Position numbers and translations under genes: made by a program. A DNA stretch of 18,448 nt. Source: Bacteroidaceae bacterium. Its GTDB lineage: Bacteria > Bacteroidota > Bacteroidia > Bacteroidales > CHK158-818. Numbering within the stretch: position 1 is the stretch's first letter; each line of letters begins with the position of its first letter. Below the pieces are notes generated by a model. That model had not been told where the DNA came from and made no database searches. It worked only from the letters and a program-made list of their open reading frames with translations. Location: NCBI GenBank assembly GCA_017467745.1, contig JAFUKV010000087.1:1-18448 (forward strand). Reading direction: 5' to 3'. Shown in pieces: positions 8,063-16,634 of the stretch.

Positions 8063-8116
8063 AACATCGATAATCTTTTAAAAAGCTGCTTTATTCTCAC
8101 AAATATCATCAAAATC

Positions 8117-8809
8117 ATGTCTGATTTAATTGCAACAGTCCCATTCATGCTACTGCTCACAACGGGAACTTATTTGTTAGGAAATTATATCTACAATAAA
8201 AGCGGAATATCCATATTACATCCCATTCTTATAAGCATAATAACAATCATAGGTGTTCTAAAATGGTTCGACATACCATACGAGGTATATGCCGAAAAAA
8301 GTTCTTTAATAGACTTTTTATTAGGTCCGTCGGTTGTTGCGCTCGGTTATACGTTATACGAACAAATCAATTATATCAAAGGAAAAGTCATTACCATATT
8401 GACATCCGTTTTAGTAGGTAGTTTTGTCGGCGTAATAAGCGTTATTACCATTTGCCGGCTTATGGGTGTAGAAGAGTGCATCATCGCATCATTAGAACCG
8501 AAATCGGTTACTACGCCGATAGCTGTCAGCCTTGCCTCCCGTTCCGGAGGAATACCGGCACTAACGGCAATCGTTGTTGTAGTATGCGGAATATTCGGAA
8601 GTATTACAGGGCCTTTCGTATTAAAAACCATGCACATAAAAAGTAAAGTAGCGCAAGGTTTGGCTATGGGTGCGGCCGCTCACGGATTAGGAACGGCGCG
8701 AGCCATCGAAATGGGTGCAGTAGAGGGAGCCATCAGCGGTTTATCTATCGGATTGATGGGTATTATGACTTCTCTATTGATTCCTCTTTTAGAGATGTTA
8801 TTCAGATAA
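8117..8809 (+). CDS. LrgB/CidB family membrane protein
   Basis: This 230-residue integral membrane protein has about six or seven hydrophobic segments and the typical LrgB pattern: YNKSGISILHPILIS near the N-terminus, LGPSVVALGYTLYEQ (about 70-84), LEPKSVTTPIAVSLASRSGG (about 126-145), and AAHGLGTARAIEMG (about 187-200). LrgB proteins form the larger partner of CidA/LrgA in holin-like or metabolite-export systems. Here it is separated from its likely partner at 6357 by 1.4 kb and a terminator. I see no clear promoter in the 54 bases after the terminator. Its last 12 bases overlap the 3' end of convergent ccsBA, with no terminator between them. Confidence 0.9.
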   Translation: MSDLIATVPFMLLLTTGTYLLGNYIYNKSGISILHPILISIITIIGVLKWFDIPYEVYAEKSSLIDFLLGPSVVALGYTLYEQINYIKGKVITILTSVLVGSFVGVISVITICRLMGVEECIIASLEPKSVTTPIAVSLASRSGGIPALTAIVVVVCGIFGSITGPFVLKTMHIKSKVAQGLAMGAAAHGLGTARAIEMGAVEGAISGLSIGLMGIMTSLLIPLLEMLFR

Positions 8810-11548
8810 ACCCTCCGACAACGAAAAACGACGATTTCGCCGTGCCGTCCAATAAGTCAATACAATAATTAACCCATATACTACATAAATAATACCAAGA
8901 GCGGGAGGTGTATCGCCTTTTCCGTACGAGTGTAATCCGGAAAGATAATAATTCACGCCGAAGTAAGTCATCAGCACCGAAGTCAAAGCGAAAACAGTCA
9001 TCACGCTAAAAGCAAAATCACTACGCAACTTCGGGATAAAACGTGCATGCAATACCAACGCATACACTATCATTGTTATCAAAGCCCATGTTTCTTTGGG
9101 GTCCCATCCCCAATAACGTCCCCACGACTCGTTTGCCCAAACAGCACCCAAGAAAGTCCCCGCAGTAAGCAAACATAAACCGATTGTCAAAGATAACTCG
9201 TTTATGATGCGTAACTCCTCAATCCGCAGATTCCAAACAGAATAGTTCTCTCGGTTTCTAATGTTCATCATGAACATAGACATTAATCCTAATAAAAAAC
9301 TCATACCGAAAAAACCGTAACTGGCAGTAATCACTGCTACGTGCAGCATTAGCCAATACGATTTCAGCACAGGGACCAACGGTGTTATTTCCGGATCCAT
9401 CCAATTGAGATTGGCAACAAACAAAATCAATCCCGCTAAAAACGTTGCCAAAGCTACGGCAATATGAGAACGACGGCTAAATAACAATCCTGCCAAAGCC
9501 GAAGCCCACCCCACATACACCATCGATTCGTACGCATTAGACCATGGCGCCTGCCCCGAAATATACCAACGCATCCCGATTCCAAAAGTGTGGTAAGTAA
9601 ATGCTGCAATAATAAGCCCCAACCAAATGCCAGACAACAACGTTATTATTTGAGTACGCCGAAAATATCCCAATATAGAAATAAACAAAAGAGAAAGGCC
9701 TAAAATCAAATATACTTTCGCCGAAACACCAAAAATATTCAATCTATTATACCACACCTCCGCTGATACTTTCTGTTTGCTCATCAGTTCCACATTAGAA
9801 CGAGCCCGTTGATATGTATCAATCATATCGGCCACTTCATCGGCCTCTTTCCATTGTCCGGAAGCCAAAGCATCGCTCACCTCGCTCAAATACCAATCGA
9901 AAATTTTCGACACAAACATCGAATCTTTTCCGGCATACACGCTTAGGTCATCACCGGAAGAATACCATTTATTATTCACATCTCCGGCCAACGGAAATAA
10001 CGCCAACATTTTCTGTTGCTGTAAAGCATAAATTATATTTACCTTTTCATCCAGTTTCAATACATCTTTGTCAAACGAACTACGAGCCTTTACCGGTTTA
10101 TTGTATATCTGTTCTACTTGGGAAGCTATTTTATAATTTCCCTGTTGATCGAATACATCAAAAAAAGAAATATATTTACTACCTTCTTCCGTTCCGAGAA
10201 TTTTCTGTAACTGTTTATTTGTCTGTCTGATTATTTTAACATGATTCCAATAAGAAGGATTGACCAACATACCTAAAATCACCTGATCGGAAGACAAACC
10301 TTCATAACTATCATCTCTATATATTTTCCTCAACAATTTCTCCGTATAAGTATTTACAGGTTCTATTCGTCCCGAAGGCGATTGTATCAACAACGAACCG
10401 AACTTTTCGGCATGACAAGCAGAAAGTACACGAGCCGACATACTTCCCGCTACCTTATCGGGAGTAGACCAAACAGGAAATGCGCCTGAAACAAAAAACA
10501 ACACAATAATCCATGTTTTTTCAGATACTCTGATTCCCTGCAATCGTTTAATAAGAAAACGGAAACGAGTGTTCTTTCCCATTAATACCCACAAAATGCC
10601 TATCAACAAAAGCCAATATCCGCAATAAGTAATCATCGTGCCCCAATAGTCGTTATTAACCGAAAGTATCGTACCTTTTTCATCCGAATCGTACGAAGAC
10701 TGATACAATCTATATCCTTTTTCGTGCACCACTTTATTCATATACAAATGCTCCTCCCTGCTTTCACCCTTATCGTCTGTCAATTCCAAATCACTTTCAA
10801 AAGAGGATGGACTATACGAGCCGGGATAACGCAACAACCGAAAATCCATCAACTTTACAGAGAAGGGCAATTTTACATTATCGGCTCCATAAGCAACCTC
10901 TATCATCAAATCGCCGAACGATAAATAAGTAGGGACAGAAGGCGTATAAGGTATATTTTCCAACATAACACTTCGCTCTTCGGCTCCCTTACGGATAAGT
11001 AACGATATAGCCCGCTTTCCGTTTGCTGCGATGTATGGACGGTCTTTCATTTCTAAAACGACATTTTCTCCCTGAAAAGTATGATGCTGACGAAATGAAG
11101 CTCCTCCCAACACCGAAAATGAGAGCGGAACAGCGTATCGCTCTTGTATATTGTCTTTCTTTAATGTATAAATAATATAAGATTCTTGCGTAATCATCCG
11201 GTCGCTCGACTCTCCCTCACGAATGTGCATAATCCCTTCAAACCCGAAGATACGTGTAACGAAAGCCCCTGTCAATATTACGATAAAAGCAAAATGGAAT
11301 ATTATAGCCGCATATCTTTTCCGTTGCAATAATCTACCATTCAACATTATAGCTATAAAATTAGCAATCATCAAAAATTGCAACAGATAAACTCCGATAT
11401 TATTATACACAAACATTCTCGCCATAGCTGCATCGAAGCGGCTTTCTATAAAAGTTGCCACAGCCAACAATATGGCATACACAAGCATCAATATCAACGC
11501 TAATTTGTATGAAGACAAAAAAGAGAATAACTTATTTTTTATTTGCAT
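8798..11548 (-). CDS. ccsBA: Cytochrome c biogenesis protein CcsBA (fused ResB-CcsA, System II)
   Basis: CcsBA moves heme across the inner membrane and attaches it to CxxCH motifs of exported cytochromes. From the ATG at 11548 the protein has 916 residues. The N-terminal ResB/CcsB half has membrane segments at about 13-95, a heme-ligand candidate H85 in FHFAF, a large periplasmic region, and another helix near residue 335. The C-terminal CcsA half starts near residue 600 and has the WWD heme-handling motif WGRYWGWDPKETW (about 808-820), flanked by H736, H834 and H873. Their spacing matches the four-histidine pattern known for CcsBA. A GTG at 11557 could add three residues; the ATG is preferred. 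The 3' end overlaps lrgB by 12 bp. No NrfHA genes are adjacent, although a CxxCH protein lies 5 kb upstream. Confidence 0.94.
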   Translation of the reverse strand: MQIKNKLFSFLSSYKLALILMLVYAILLAVATFIESRFDAAMARMFVYNNIGVYLLQFLMIANFIAIMLNGRLLQRKRYAAIIFHFAFIVILTGAFVTRIFGFEGIMHIREGESSDRMITQESYIIYTLKKDNIQERYAVPLSFSVLGGASFRQHHTFQGENVVLEMKDRPYIAANGKRAISLLIRKGAEERSVMLENIPYTPSVPTYLSFGDLMIEVAYGADNVKLPFSVKLMDFRLLRYPGSYSPSSFESDLELTDDKGESREEHLYMNKVVHEKGYRLYQSSYDSDEKGTILSVNNDYWGTMITYCGYWLLLIGILWVLMGKNTRFRFLIKRLQGIRVSEKTWIIVLFFVSGAFPVWSTPDKVAGSMSARVLSACHAEKFGSLLIQSPSGRIEPVNTYTEKLLRKIYRDDSYEGLSSDQVILGMLVNPSYWNHVKIIRQTNKQLQKILGTEEGSKYISFFDVFDQQGNYKIASQVEQIYNKPVKARSSFDKDVLKLDEKVNIIYALQQQKMLALFPLAGDVNNKWYSSGDDLSVYAGKDSMFVSKIFDWYLSEVSDALASGQWKEADEVADMIDTYQRARSNVELMSKQKVSAEVWYNRLNIFGVSAKVYLILGLSLLFISILGYFRRTQIITLLSGIWLGLIIAAFTYHTFGIGMRWYISGQAPWSNAYESMVYVGWASALAGLLFSRRSHIAVALATFLAGLILFVANLNWMDPEITPLVPVLKSYWLMLHVAVITASYGFFGMSFLLGLMSMFMMNIRNRENYSVWNLRIEELRIINELSLTIGLCLLTAGTFLGAVWANESWGRYWGWDPKETWALITMIVYALVLHARFIPKLRSDFAFSVMTVFALTSVLMTYFGVNYYLSGLHSYGKGDTPPALGIIYVVYGLIIVLTYWTARRNRRFSLSEGLSE

Positions 11549-11621
11549 AACCGGCACTTTATAATAGGCATTAAACTATTTTTCCAGACACAATCATTTA
11601 TAAATTTACATAAACCGTACA

Positions 11622-11629
11622 CAAATATA
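11622..11629 (-). promoter_or_regulatory. Possible -7 box of the ccsBA promoter
   Basis: The minus strand reads TATATTTG at 11629-11622, matching TAnnTTTG. The start would fall near 11615, leaving a leader of about 65 bases before the ATG at 11548. The -33 region is not recognisable. This would give ccsBA its own promoter, independent of the gene cluster to the right. Confidence 0.4.
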
Positions 11630-11880
11630 ATACGAGTTTCTCTATAAAAACGCATTCGCCTGCCTATTTACAACTATTTAGGAAACCGGCCGATAGATTC
11701 TCCGGAATAATTAATTTTACTTCATCGTATTTACGATACGATTATCGTTTTAAACAACAACAATACTTCCCAAAACAAGACAGCATTAAACCATACCGTT
11801 ACTAAATATTTTAACCTAAAAAAAATTTACAATAGCAACATTAGAAAGGATAAAATAACCGTTTTACCACAAATAAAAAA
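11630..11880. other. Intergenic stretch with a short dyad, no gene seen
   Basis: The gap between ccsBA and the next gene is just over 400 bases. Apart from the -7 box and the terminator annotated separately, it holds one small dyad: ATCGTAT (11724-11730) and ATACGAT (11736-11742) around five bases. No open frame with coding character, RNA fold or repeat family was recognised; the stretch is A/T-rich. Confidence 0.5.
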
Positions 11881-11881
11881 T

Positions 11882-11911
11882 ATCCCTGTCGAATGTTGTT
11901 TCGACAGGGAT
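11882..11911 (-). terminator. Terminator of the minus-strand enzyme/cytochrome cluster
   Basis: Perfect 12-bp arms ATCCCTGTCGAA (11882-11893) and TTCGACAGGGAT (11900-11911) enclose a 6-base loop. Read on the minus strand the stem is followed by ATTTTTTATTT, a good T-run. It lies 60 bases beyond the stop codon of the lipoprotein gene and closes the cluster. On the plus strand it is followed by only four T residues. Confidence 0.85.
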
Positions 11912-11971
11912 TTTATCTCAACCTTTTATCAATTTACGCAACAGCAAAACCGATTGACCCATTACACTATA

Positions 11972-14257
11972 TTACCGAACTATACCTCCATTTTCTTTCA
12001 AAGGGAATGTCTGAACCTTTTTCCCGTCTACAAGCCGAGATAATATCCATCCTTCCCCGTTCTTATTGGTTTCAAGCCTCCAATCATAAGACGGATCTCT
12101 CAATAGTTTTTTTATCCATCGAGGAAAAGCGTTGGCATGTCTGGCATCTTCCCACGTTCTGATGGTTTGGAAAATCTGATCTTTTTGCGGACAACTTTCC
12201 ACATCTTTTTGATTAACAGAAAAGAAATAAGTTGCTCCGAATCCAACTGAAATCGCTTCGATATGTTCGTACTGCTCAACCGTAGAATTTTCCTTTATAC
12301 CGAAATTACCTCCGAAAGAAACCGGATAATAATTGGAAAAAGTTACATCGCGTAAATCTTTTCCCTGACTTGTGGTACTACCCCACTCACGGGTATCGAC
12401 ATCATATAGGTTACGTCCTCCTCCAACATTCCAAACACTTTGATAATGCCAAGAACCTTCCGATAAGGTAGCCCCTGAAAAACGGATATACGGAATACCT
12501 AACTTCTCTGCCTTGTCAAACATTTTACGGAAGAAACGTTTCGCAGAATAATATCCATGACCATTATTGAATAGAAATTCCTGCCCGTCAAAATCATATA
12601 ACGTAACACCGCTCTTATGCGCCACTTCGGCATAATATTCGGCTATTTTGTCTTGGAGAGCTAAATTCGGTATAATCCCGTCATAACCGTAATTTATGGT
12701 AACTTGTAATTTATAAACCGTATCGCCAGCCAGATGCGCAGCCGCTTTTGTTCCCCAATATCCCCTTGTAACTTTTTTCAACGTATAAGGTTCCGTCTCT
12801 GAAACACCCAGATAATGTATCAATTCGTTACCTATTTTTATCATATTAAGATTCTTGCAATGCCCCTCCCAACTCGCAATTTCATCTAAATAGGTCGGAT
12901 CGTCAATTACAATAACGGTATCTTCGGGAGAAATATCCGCCTTTAATATCCGTTTCTGCTGATAACATAAGCTATCGTTAGGAAAAGGAGAGGCGTCTTT
13001 TGTGCCCGGAGCCAAAGAGTTGGTTATACAAACCCGCCCTAACATAACACCATGCTCCGCAGCCAAATCGGCAAACTCACGATGCGAAAGAGTTTTTTTT
13101 CCTACACGAAACGGCTTTCTCTCATGATTCTTTCCATCCAAATAACCATCATTACCTCTATCTGGACGAACAAAACCTTGATCATAAGCATGTATAGCAG
13201 GGAATCCTAATCGAGAGGCATAAGGAATAATGCTATCATACAGATTACCGCTCGTCATAATATCCGGAGAATAAGCCGCAGGATCTTTTATCCATTTTCC
13301 GTTTACTTTCGGATAGGGTAATCCTTCTGATAAAACAATGTTTTGTATCACATCCAACAAGGCGGTACTATCCGGACTTCCCCATAAGGCAACGGATGAA
13401 CCGATAAAATCAACACCGGGTATAGGTTCTACCTCTATATGATTTGGAATATTAGCCGGCATATTCGGAATCAGAGAGTAAAAAACCTGACGGCTTTTCG
13501 TTCTATCTCTGGATTGGTAATTAATATATACCCTTCCTTGCTTATCGACCATTGCCGCATTCCCGTACATAATTCTATAATAAGGTTCCTTATTCGCATA
13601 AAAAGCCACATCGCTTACGCCATCTCCTCCAAGCGTGAAAACCTGTCCTTCATATAAACTGTCAGGCAAAGGAAAACGTTGTGCATCGGGCGTATGTATA
13701 ATATATTGGAAAGGAGCCGCATCTCCCTCTGTATCGGCCGTTCCTCCCAATGTATTATCATCAAGCGCCAACATGCCTATGCTGTAATTTATTGTTTCGC
13801 TCGTATCGCGCGCTACCCCGATAATCTCACCTAACAAATTAGTTATATTGGTATAATACGCCCCCCACTGAACCACATCTATACCGTTACGGGGAACAAC
13901 ATCTACCAAAGTCATTTTAAAATATTTATCTTCAACCTTCAAGGATACCTTCGCTACCGATCCGTTAGGATACTCAATTGTAAACAAGCCCGTGTTTTCA
14001 TCGTAAACAGCTTTTCGCGGTATATAATATTCTTTTTTCTCGCTATTATACAACGAAAGCAACGGCGACGGTTTATCTGACGGACTAAATTCTCTTTGCG
14101 GAGACACCGTCACATTCTTCATACTCGTAATGTATCCCTTGCTATTAACATTGATACCGAAATAGTCGGTTTGAAAATCCCATGTTTTTTCCGGACCACA
14201 ACTAAACAGAAGCAAGGAAAAAACAATTAAGAAAATCATCTTCAAGCGCATAATCAT
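11972..14257 (-). CDS. Lipoprotein, probable glycoside hydrolase of unrecognised family
   Basis: The 761-residue protein starts with a lipoprotein signal, FSLLLFSC, so C20 is the likely lipidated residue; it is probably anchored in the outer membrane. Residues 25-290 look like a beta-sandwich, beginning FGINVNSKGYITSM, as seen before the catalytic barrel in several glycosidase families. About 300-690 reads like a TIM barrel, with strands ending in AIHAYDQGF, VMLGRVCITNS, YGYDGIIPNLA, YDFDGQE (554-560) and YIRFSGA. D555, D557 and E560 are candidate catalytic acids. A 42-residue insertion (about 474-515, with KIGNELIHYLGV and VTRGYWGTKAAAH) resembles a small beta-module common in virion proteins. 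The start is one base after the previous stop (TAG-T-ATG), so translation is likely coupled; an ATG six bases later is possible. Function is inferred from fold impression; I do not recognise the family. Confidence 0.7.
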   Translation of the reverse strand: MIMRLKMIFLIVFSLLLFSCGPEKTWDFQTDYFGINVNSKGYITSMKNVTVSPQREFSPSDKPSPLLSLYNSEKKEYYIPRKAVYDENTGLFTIEYPNGSVAKVSLKVEDKYFKMTLVDVVPRNGIDVVQWGAYYTNITNLLGEIIGVARDTSETINYSIGMLALDDNTLGGTADTEGDAAPFQYIIHTPDAQRFPLPDSLYEGQVFTLGGDGVSDVAFYANKEPYYRIMYGNAAMVDKQGRVYINYQSRDRTKSRQVFYSLIPNMPANIPNHIEVEPIPGVDFIGSSVALWGSPDSTALLDVIQNIVLSEGLPYPKVNGKWIKDPAAYSPDIMTSGNLYDSIIPYASRLGFPAIHAYDQGFVRPDRGNDGYLDGKNHERKPFRVGKKTLSHREFADLAAEHGVMLGRVCITNSLAPGTKDASPFPNDSLCYQQKRILKADISPEDTVIVIDDPTYLDEIASWEGHCKNLNMIKIGNELIHYLGVSETEPYTLKKVTRGYWGTKAAAHLAGDTVYKLQVTINYGYDGIIPNLALQDKIAEYYAEVAHKSGVTLYDFDGQEFLFNNGHGYYSAKRFFRKMFDKAEKLGIPYIRFSGATLSEGSWHYQSVWNVGGGRNLYDVDTREWGSTTSQGKDLRDVTFSNYYPVSFGGNFGIKENSTVEQYEHIEAISVGFGATYFFSVNQKDVESCPQKDQIFQTIRTWEDARHANAFPRWIKKLLRDPSYDWRLETNKNGEGWILSRLVDGKKVQTFPLKENGGIVR

Positions 14258-14258
14258 A

Positions 14259-16499
14259 CTAATTTATTTTTAACTTATAATTCACTGTTTTTCCTGATTT
14301 AACCGTTACTTTATTTTTCCACTGTAAAAAAGCATTATCTCCTAATGGACGAGCTGCTTGTTCCGCATTTTCGGCAAATATCGTTACAACAGCATCATAA
14401 GCCGTAGGATTTGTCAATCGTAAAACTATTTGCTTGTTGTTTCGGCTCACAATCTCGGCGCTTATATGGTCAAAAACATACACAGAATCAATATCCGTAC
14501 GCACATATATACCCGGTATTTCCAAAGCCATTAAAGCTCCGTTCGTTTCGTTCCAGCCGGTTTTTCCCATACTCTCTTCTCCCCGAGAACCTCTACTATC
14601 GGCATCGCAGTAAGTCAACCGCTCGGTAATTTTTCCATTCGGTTGAACTCCTTCTGCATGCGCATGAATTACATCACGAAGTAAATCGGCATATAATACA
14701 TTTCCTGTGATACGATATATTTTAAACAAAACATCTCCCGATTGCGTACAGAAACCGGGAGCTCCATGTTTATTCTGCGTACTAGCCCATACCGCTCCCG
14801 TCAAATTTGCGCCTAACTTAGCAAGAGGCGTATCATCGGGCAAACGATAAAAATACGATACTGTCCACGTAGCGCATAAATTAGCCAAATCCTCAGCTTG
14901 TTTCAAGTATTTGATTTCACCTGTCAATTCGTAAAGCGTCATCAAAGATGTTGTCAGCGCAATAGCCGTTTCCGAATCGGCATTTTGTAAAATATCACCG
15001 CATCCTCCGGAAGTAAAGCCTACCAACGCAAAATTGTCATAATAATCAGAAGCGGCCTGACAAGCTACATCCAAATAATCGGGATTATCATAATAAACAG
15101 AAGACAATGCTAAACCCGCTACCGCCATCGCTCCGCTCGTTGTATTATATACGGCTACATCTCCCGATCCTACATGAACATAATTGCCCCACGTACCATG
15201 TTTTCTCCAAGTATTTACAAACGCATCCGCCAGTTTACGGACATCCGACTCCCATGCAGAGTTAATGGCGTCCGCTCTCCCTTGTTTTTTTAACAGCATA
15301 AATTGTTTTACCATCCAATAAAGTACATCTCCGTTTCTACGCGTCAGACCGATACCCGGATATTGAAGGGCTGCATCTCTATTCTTCGGATTTCCATCAG
15401 AAGCCAAAATATCGTAATAATAACCGCTTTTTCCTTTGGCTCTGGGTAACGCAAAATCAAATGTATTTTTTACTCTTTGCAAATGCTCCGTATCGCCCAT
15501 TGCCAACATAGGATATGTATTAATCAATCCGCCAATCCATCCGTACGACATCCAATCTGCATTTTCCGGACAATAATCTTCCCATTGCCCTTTATAATAA
15601 CGCTCATCAATGTTCCGCACCATACGAGAAAATACTTCGCTCATCGGCATTAGATTTCTGGGAGGTAGACTTTCGATATGGCTCTTACGCTCTCGCATAA
15701 AATAGGCTAACAATTCCGGCACATCTTGACAAGGAAATTTTAGTTCCGTTACACTAATTACAATTTCTTCTCCCTTTTTCACGGAAATACCCCTGTCAGG
15801 GCTTTTACTAAATCCTATAAATTCCGGTTTCCGTTCACGCACGCCCGGAGCGCTGACAACAAAAGACGCCACACTCCTATCGGGCGTCTCTTCAACAATC
15901 AAAGCATGGTCAATCACTTGATTGTTCCAGTCTATTCCTTGATCAGTCAATAAGATAGTTCCGGAACATTTAATTCGTTCCAATATAGCGATAGCGGGAG
16001 TAGCTGCATTACTGGCATTTATCTCCAATCGAGATTTCGCCCCATAATCCGGAGATAATTGCGGAATAGGATTAGATGTCAAAGCCAAATCTTTTCGGTT
16101 ATAATCTGACTTATCTAAACCCGTAGCATACGAACGGTTCACGATACGCTGCCTGTTACCATTATATACAGACGAAGGTATCATTACATAATTATCGCTT
16201 GTCCATCCATAATAATCAAAAGCTACCGCCACCCCTACATCGTGTAAATCTTGTTCGGCTATAAATGTAAAAGTATATTTTACACCCTCTTTAACAGACA
16301 ATTGCTCTACACTTACTTTCCATGCCGAAGTATGGTCTATCTCTTTACATTGTTTTAGTTCCGATTCATTATAAACGCACTCTAATAAACGGATATATTT
16401 ACTCGTATCCTTAACATCCGGCAACCAAGTTGTTTGCGCTGTTGCATTCACCTTCCCCAGAAAAAGAACAAGCATATATACAATTATCTTTTTTTTCAT
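14259..16499 (-). CDS. Secreted protein, probable alpha/alpha-toroid carbohydrate-active enzyme, family not recognised
   Basis: The 746-residue protein has a Sec signal peptide (MKKKIIVYMLVLFLGKVNATA, probable cut before QTTW). The frame extends eight codons upstream to 16523, but those residues precede the signal peptide, so the ATG at 16499 is chosen. Residues 25-260 look like beta-strand domains (FTFIAEQDLHDVGVAVAFDY). Residues about 280-660 are helical with aromatic, Gly-rich turns typical of six-hairpin glycosidases and polysaccharide lyases: DWMSYGWIGGLINTYP, GTWGNYVHVGSGD, FTSGGCGDILQNADSETAIAL, and GKTGWNETNGALMALEIPG. Residues 680-746 form a C-terminal beta domain. Cysteines are scattered, with none in a heme motif. 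It is translationally coupled to the lipoprotein gene downstream and follows the cytochrome gene by 135 bp. The two enzymes probably act on the same glycan; this is inference. Confidence 0.68.
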   Translation of the reverse strand: MKKKIIVYMLVLFLGKVNATAQTTWLPDVKDTSKYIRLLECVYNESELKQCKEIDHTSAWKVSVEQLSVKEGVKYTFTFIAEQDLHDVGVAVAFDYYGWTSDNYVMIPSSVYNGNRQRIVNRSYATGLDKSDYNRKDLALTSNPIPQLSPDYGAKSRLEINASNAATPAIAILERIKCSGTILLTDQGIDWNNQVIDHALIVEETPDRSVASFVVSAPGVRERKPEFIGFSKSPDRGISVKKGEEIVISVTELKFPCQDVPELLAYFMRERKSHIESLPPRNLMPMSEVFSRMVRNIDERYYKGQWEDYCPENADWMSYGWIGGLINTYPMLAMGDTEHLQRVKNTFDFALPRAKGKSGYYYDILASDGNPKNRDAALQYPGIGLTRRNGDVLYWMVKQFMLLKKQGRADAINSAWESDVRKLADAFVNTWRKHGTWGNYVHVGSGDVAVYNTTSGAMAVAGLALSSVYYDNPDYLDVACQAASDYYDNFALVGFTSGGCGDILQNADSETAIALTTSLMTLYELTGEIKYLKQAEDLANLCATWTVSYFYRLPDDTPLAKLGANLTGAVWASTQNKHGAPGFCTQSGDVLFKIYRITGNVLYADLLRDVIHAHAEGVQPNGKITERLTYCDADSRGSRGEESMGKTGWNETNGALMALEIPGIYVRTDIDSVYVFDHISAEIVSRNNKQIVLRLTNPTAYDAVVTIFAENAEQAARPLGDNAFLQWKNKVTVKSGKTVNYKLKIN

Positions 16500-16541
16500 T
16501 TGCCAAAATTTTATCAATAACAATTCTTTATCGTATCATTA

Positions 16542-16598
16542 TAAGTTGTGCATATAACCGAATCAATTCATCTTCAATACGGAAATATGCACAACTTA
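16542..16598. repeat. Perfect 14-bp inverted repeat between the cytochrome and enzyme genes
   Basis: TAAGTTGTGCATAT (16542-16555) and its exact reverse complement ATATGCACAACTTA (16585-16598) are separated by 29 bases. Arm centres are 43 bp apart, about four helical turns. Neither strand has a T-run directly after the repeat, so an ordinary intrinsic terminator is unlikely. Paired operator half-sites or a processed RNA hairpin are alternatives. A second small dyad, TAGATA-TT-TATCTA (16621-16634), touches the stop codon of the cytochrome gene. Confidence 0.6.
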
Positions 16599-16634
16599 AA
16601 TTTATTTATCCATCAAACCATAGATATTTATCTA

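Noticed and set aside
11724..11742. Dyad ATCGTAT-N5-ATACGAT as a terminator or defined operator
   Set aside because: Arms are only seven bases, there is no T-run, and no matching site elsewhere in the window was noticed; it is only mentioned as part of the intergenic stretch.
11893..12162. Small plus-strand gene at the 3' end of the lipoprotein gene
   Set aside because: It begins within the terminator hairpin and runs antisense to the coding region, with no recognisable start signal or family.
12713..12838. Prophage or tail gene, suggested by the virion-like module
   Set aside because: The module is only 42 residues inside a secreted lipoprotein, and no other phage gene or attachment site is present.
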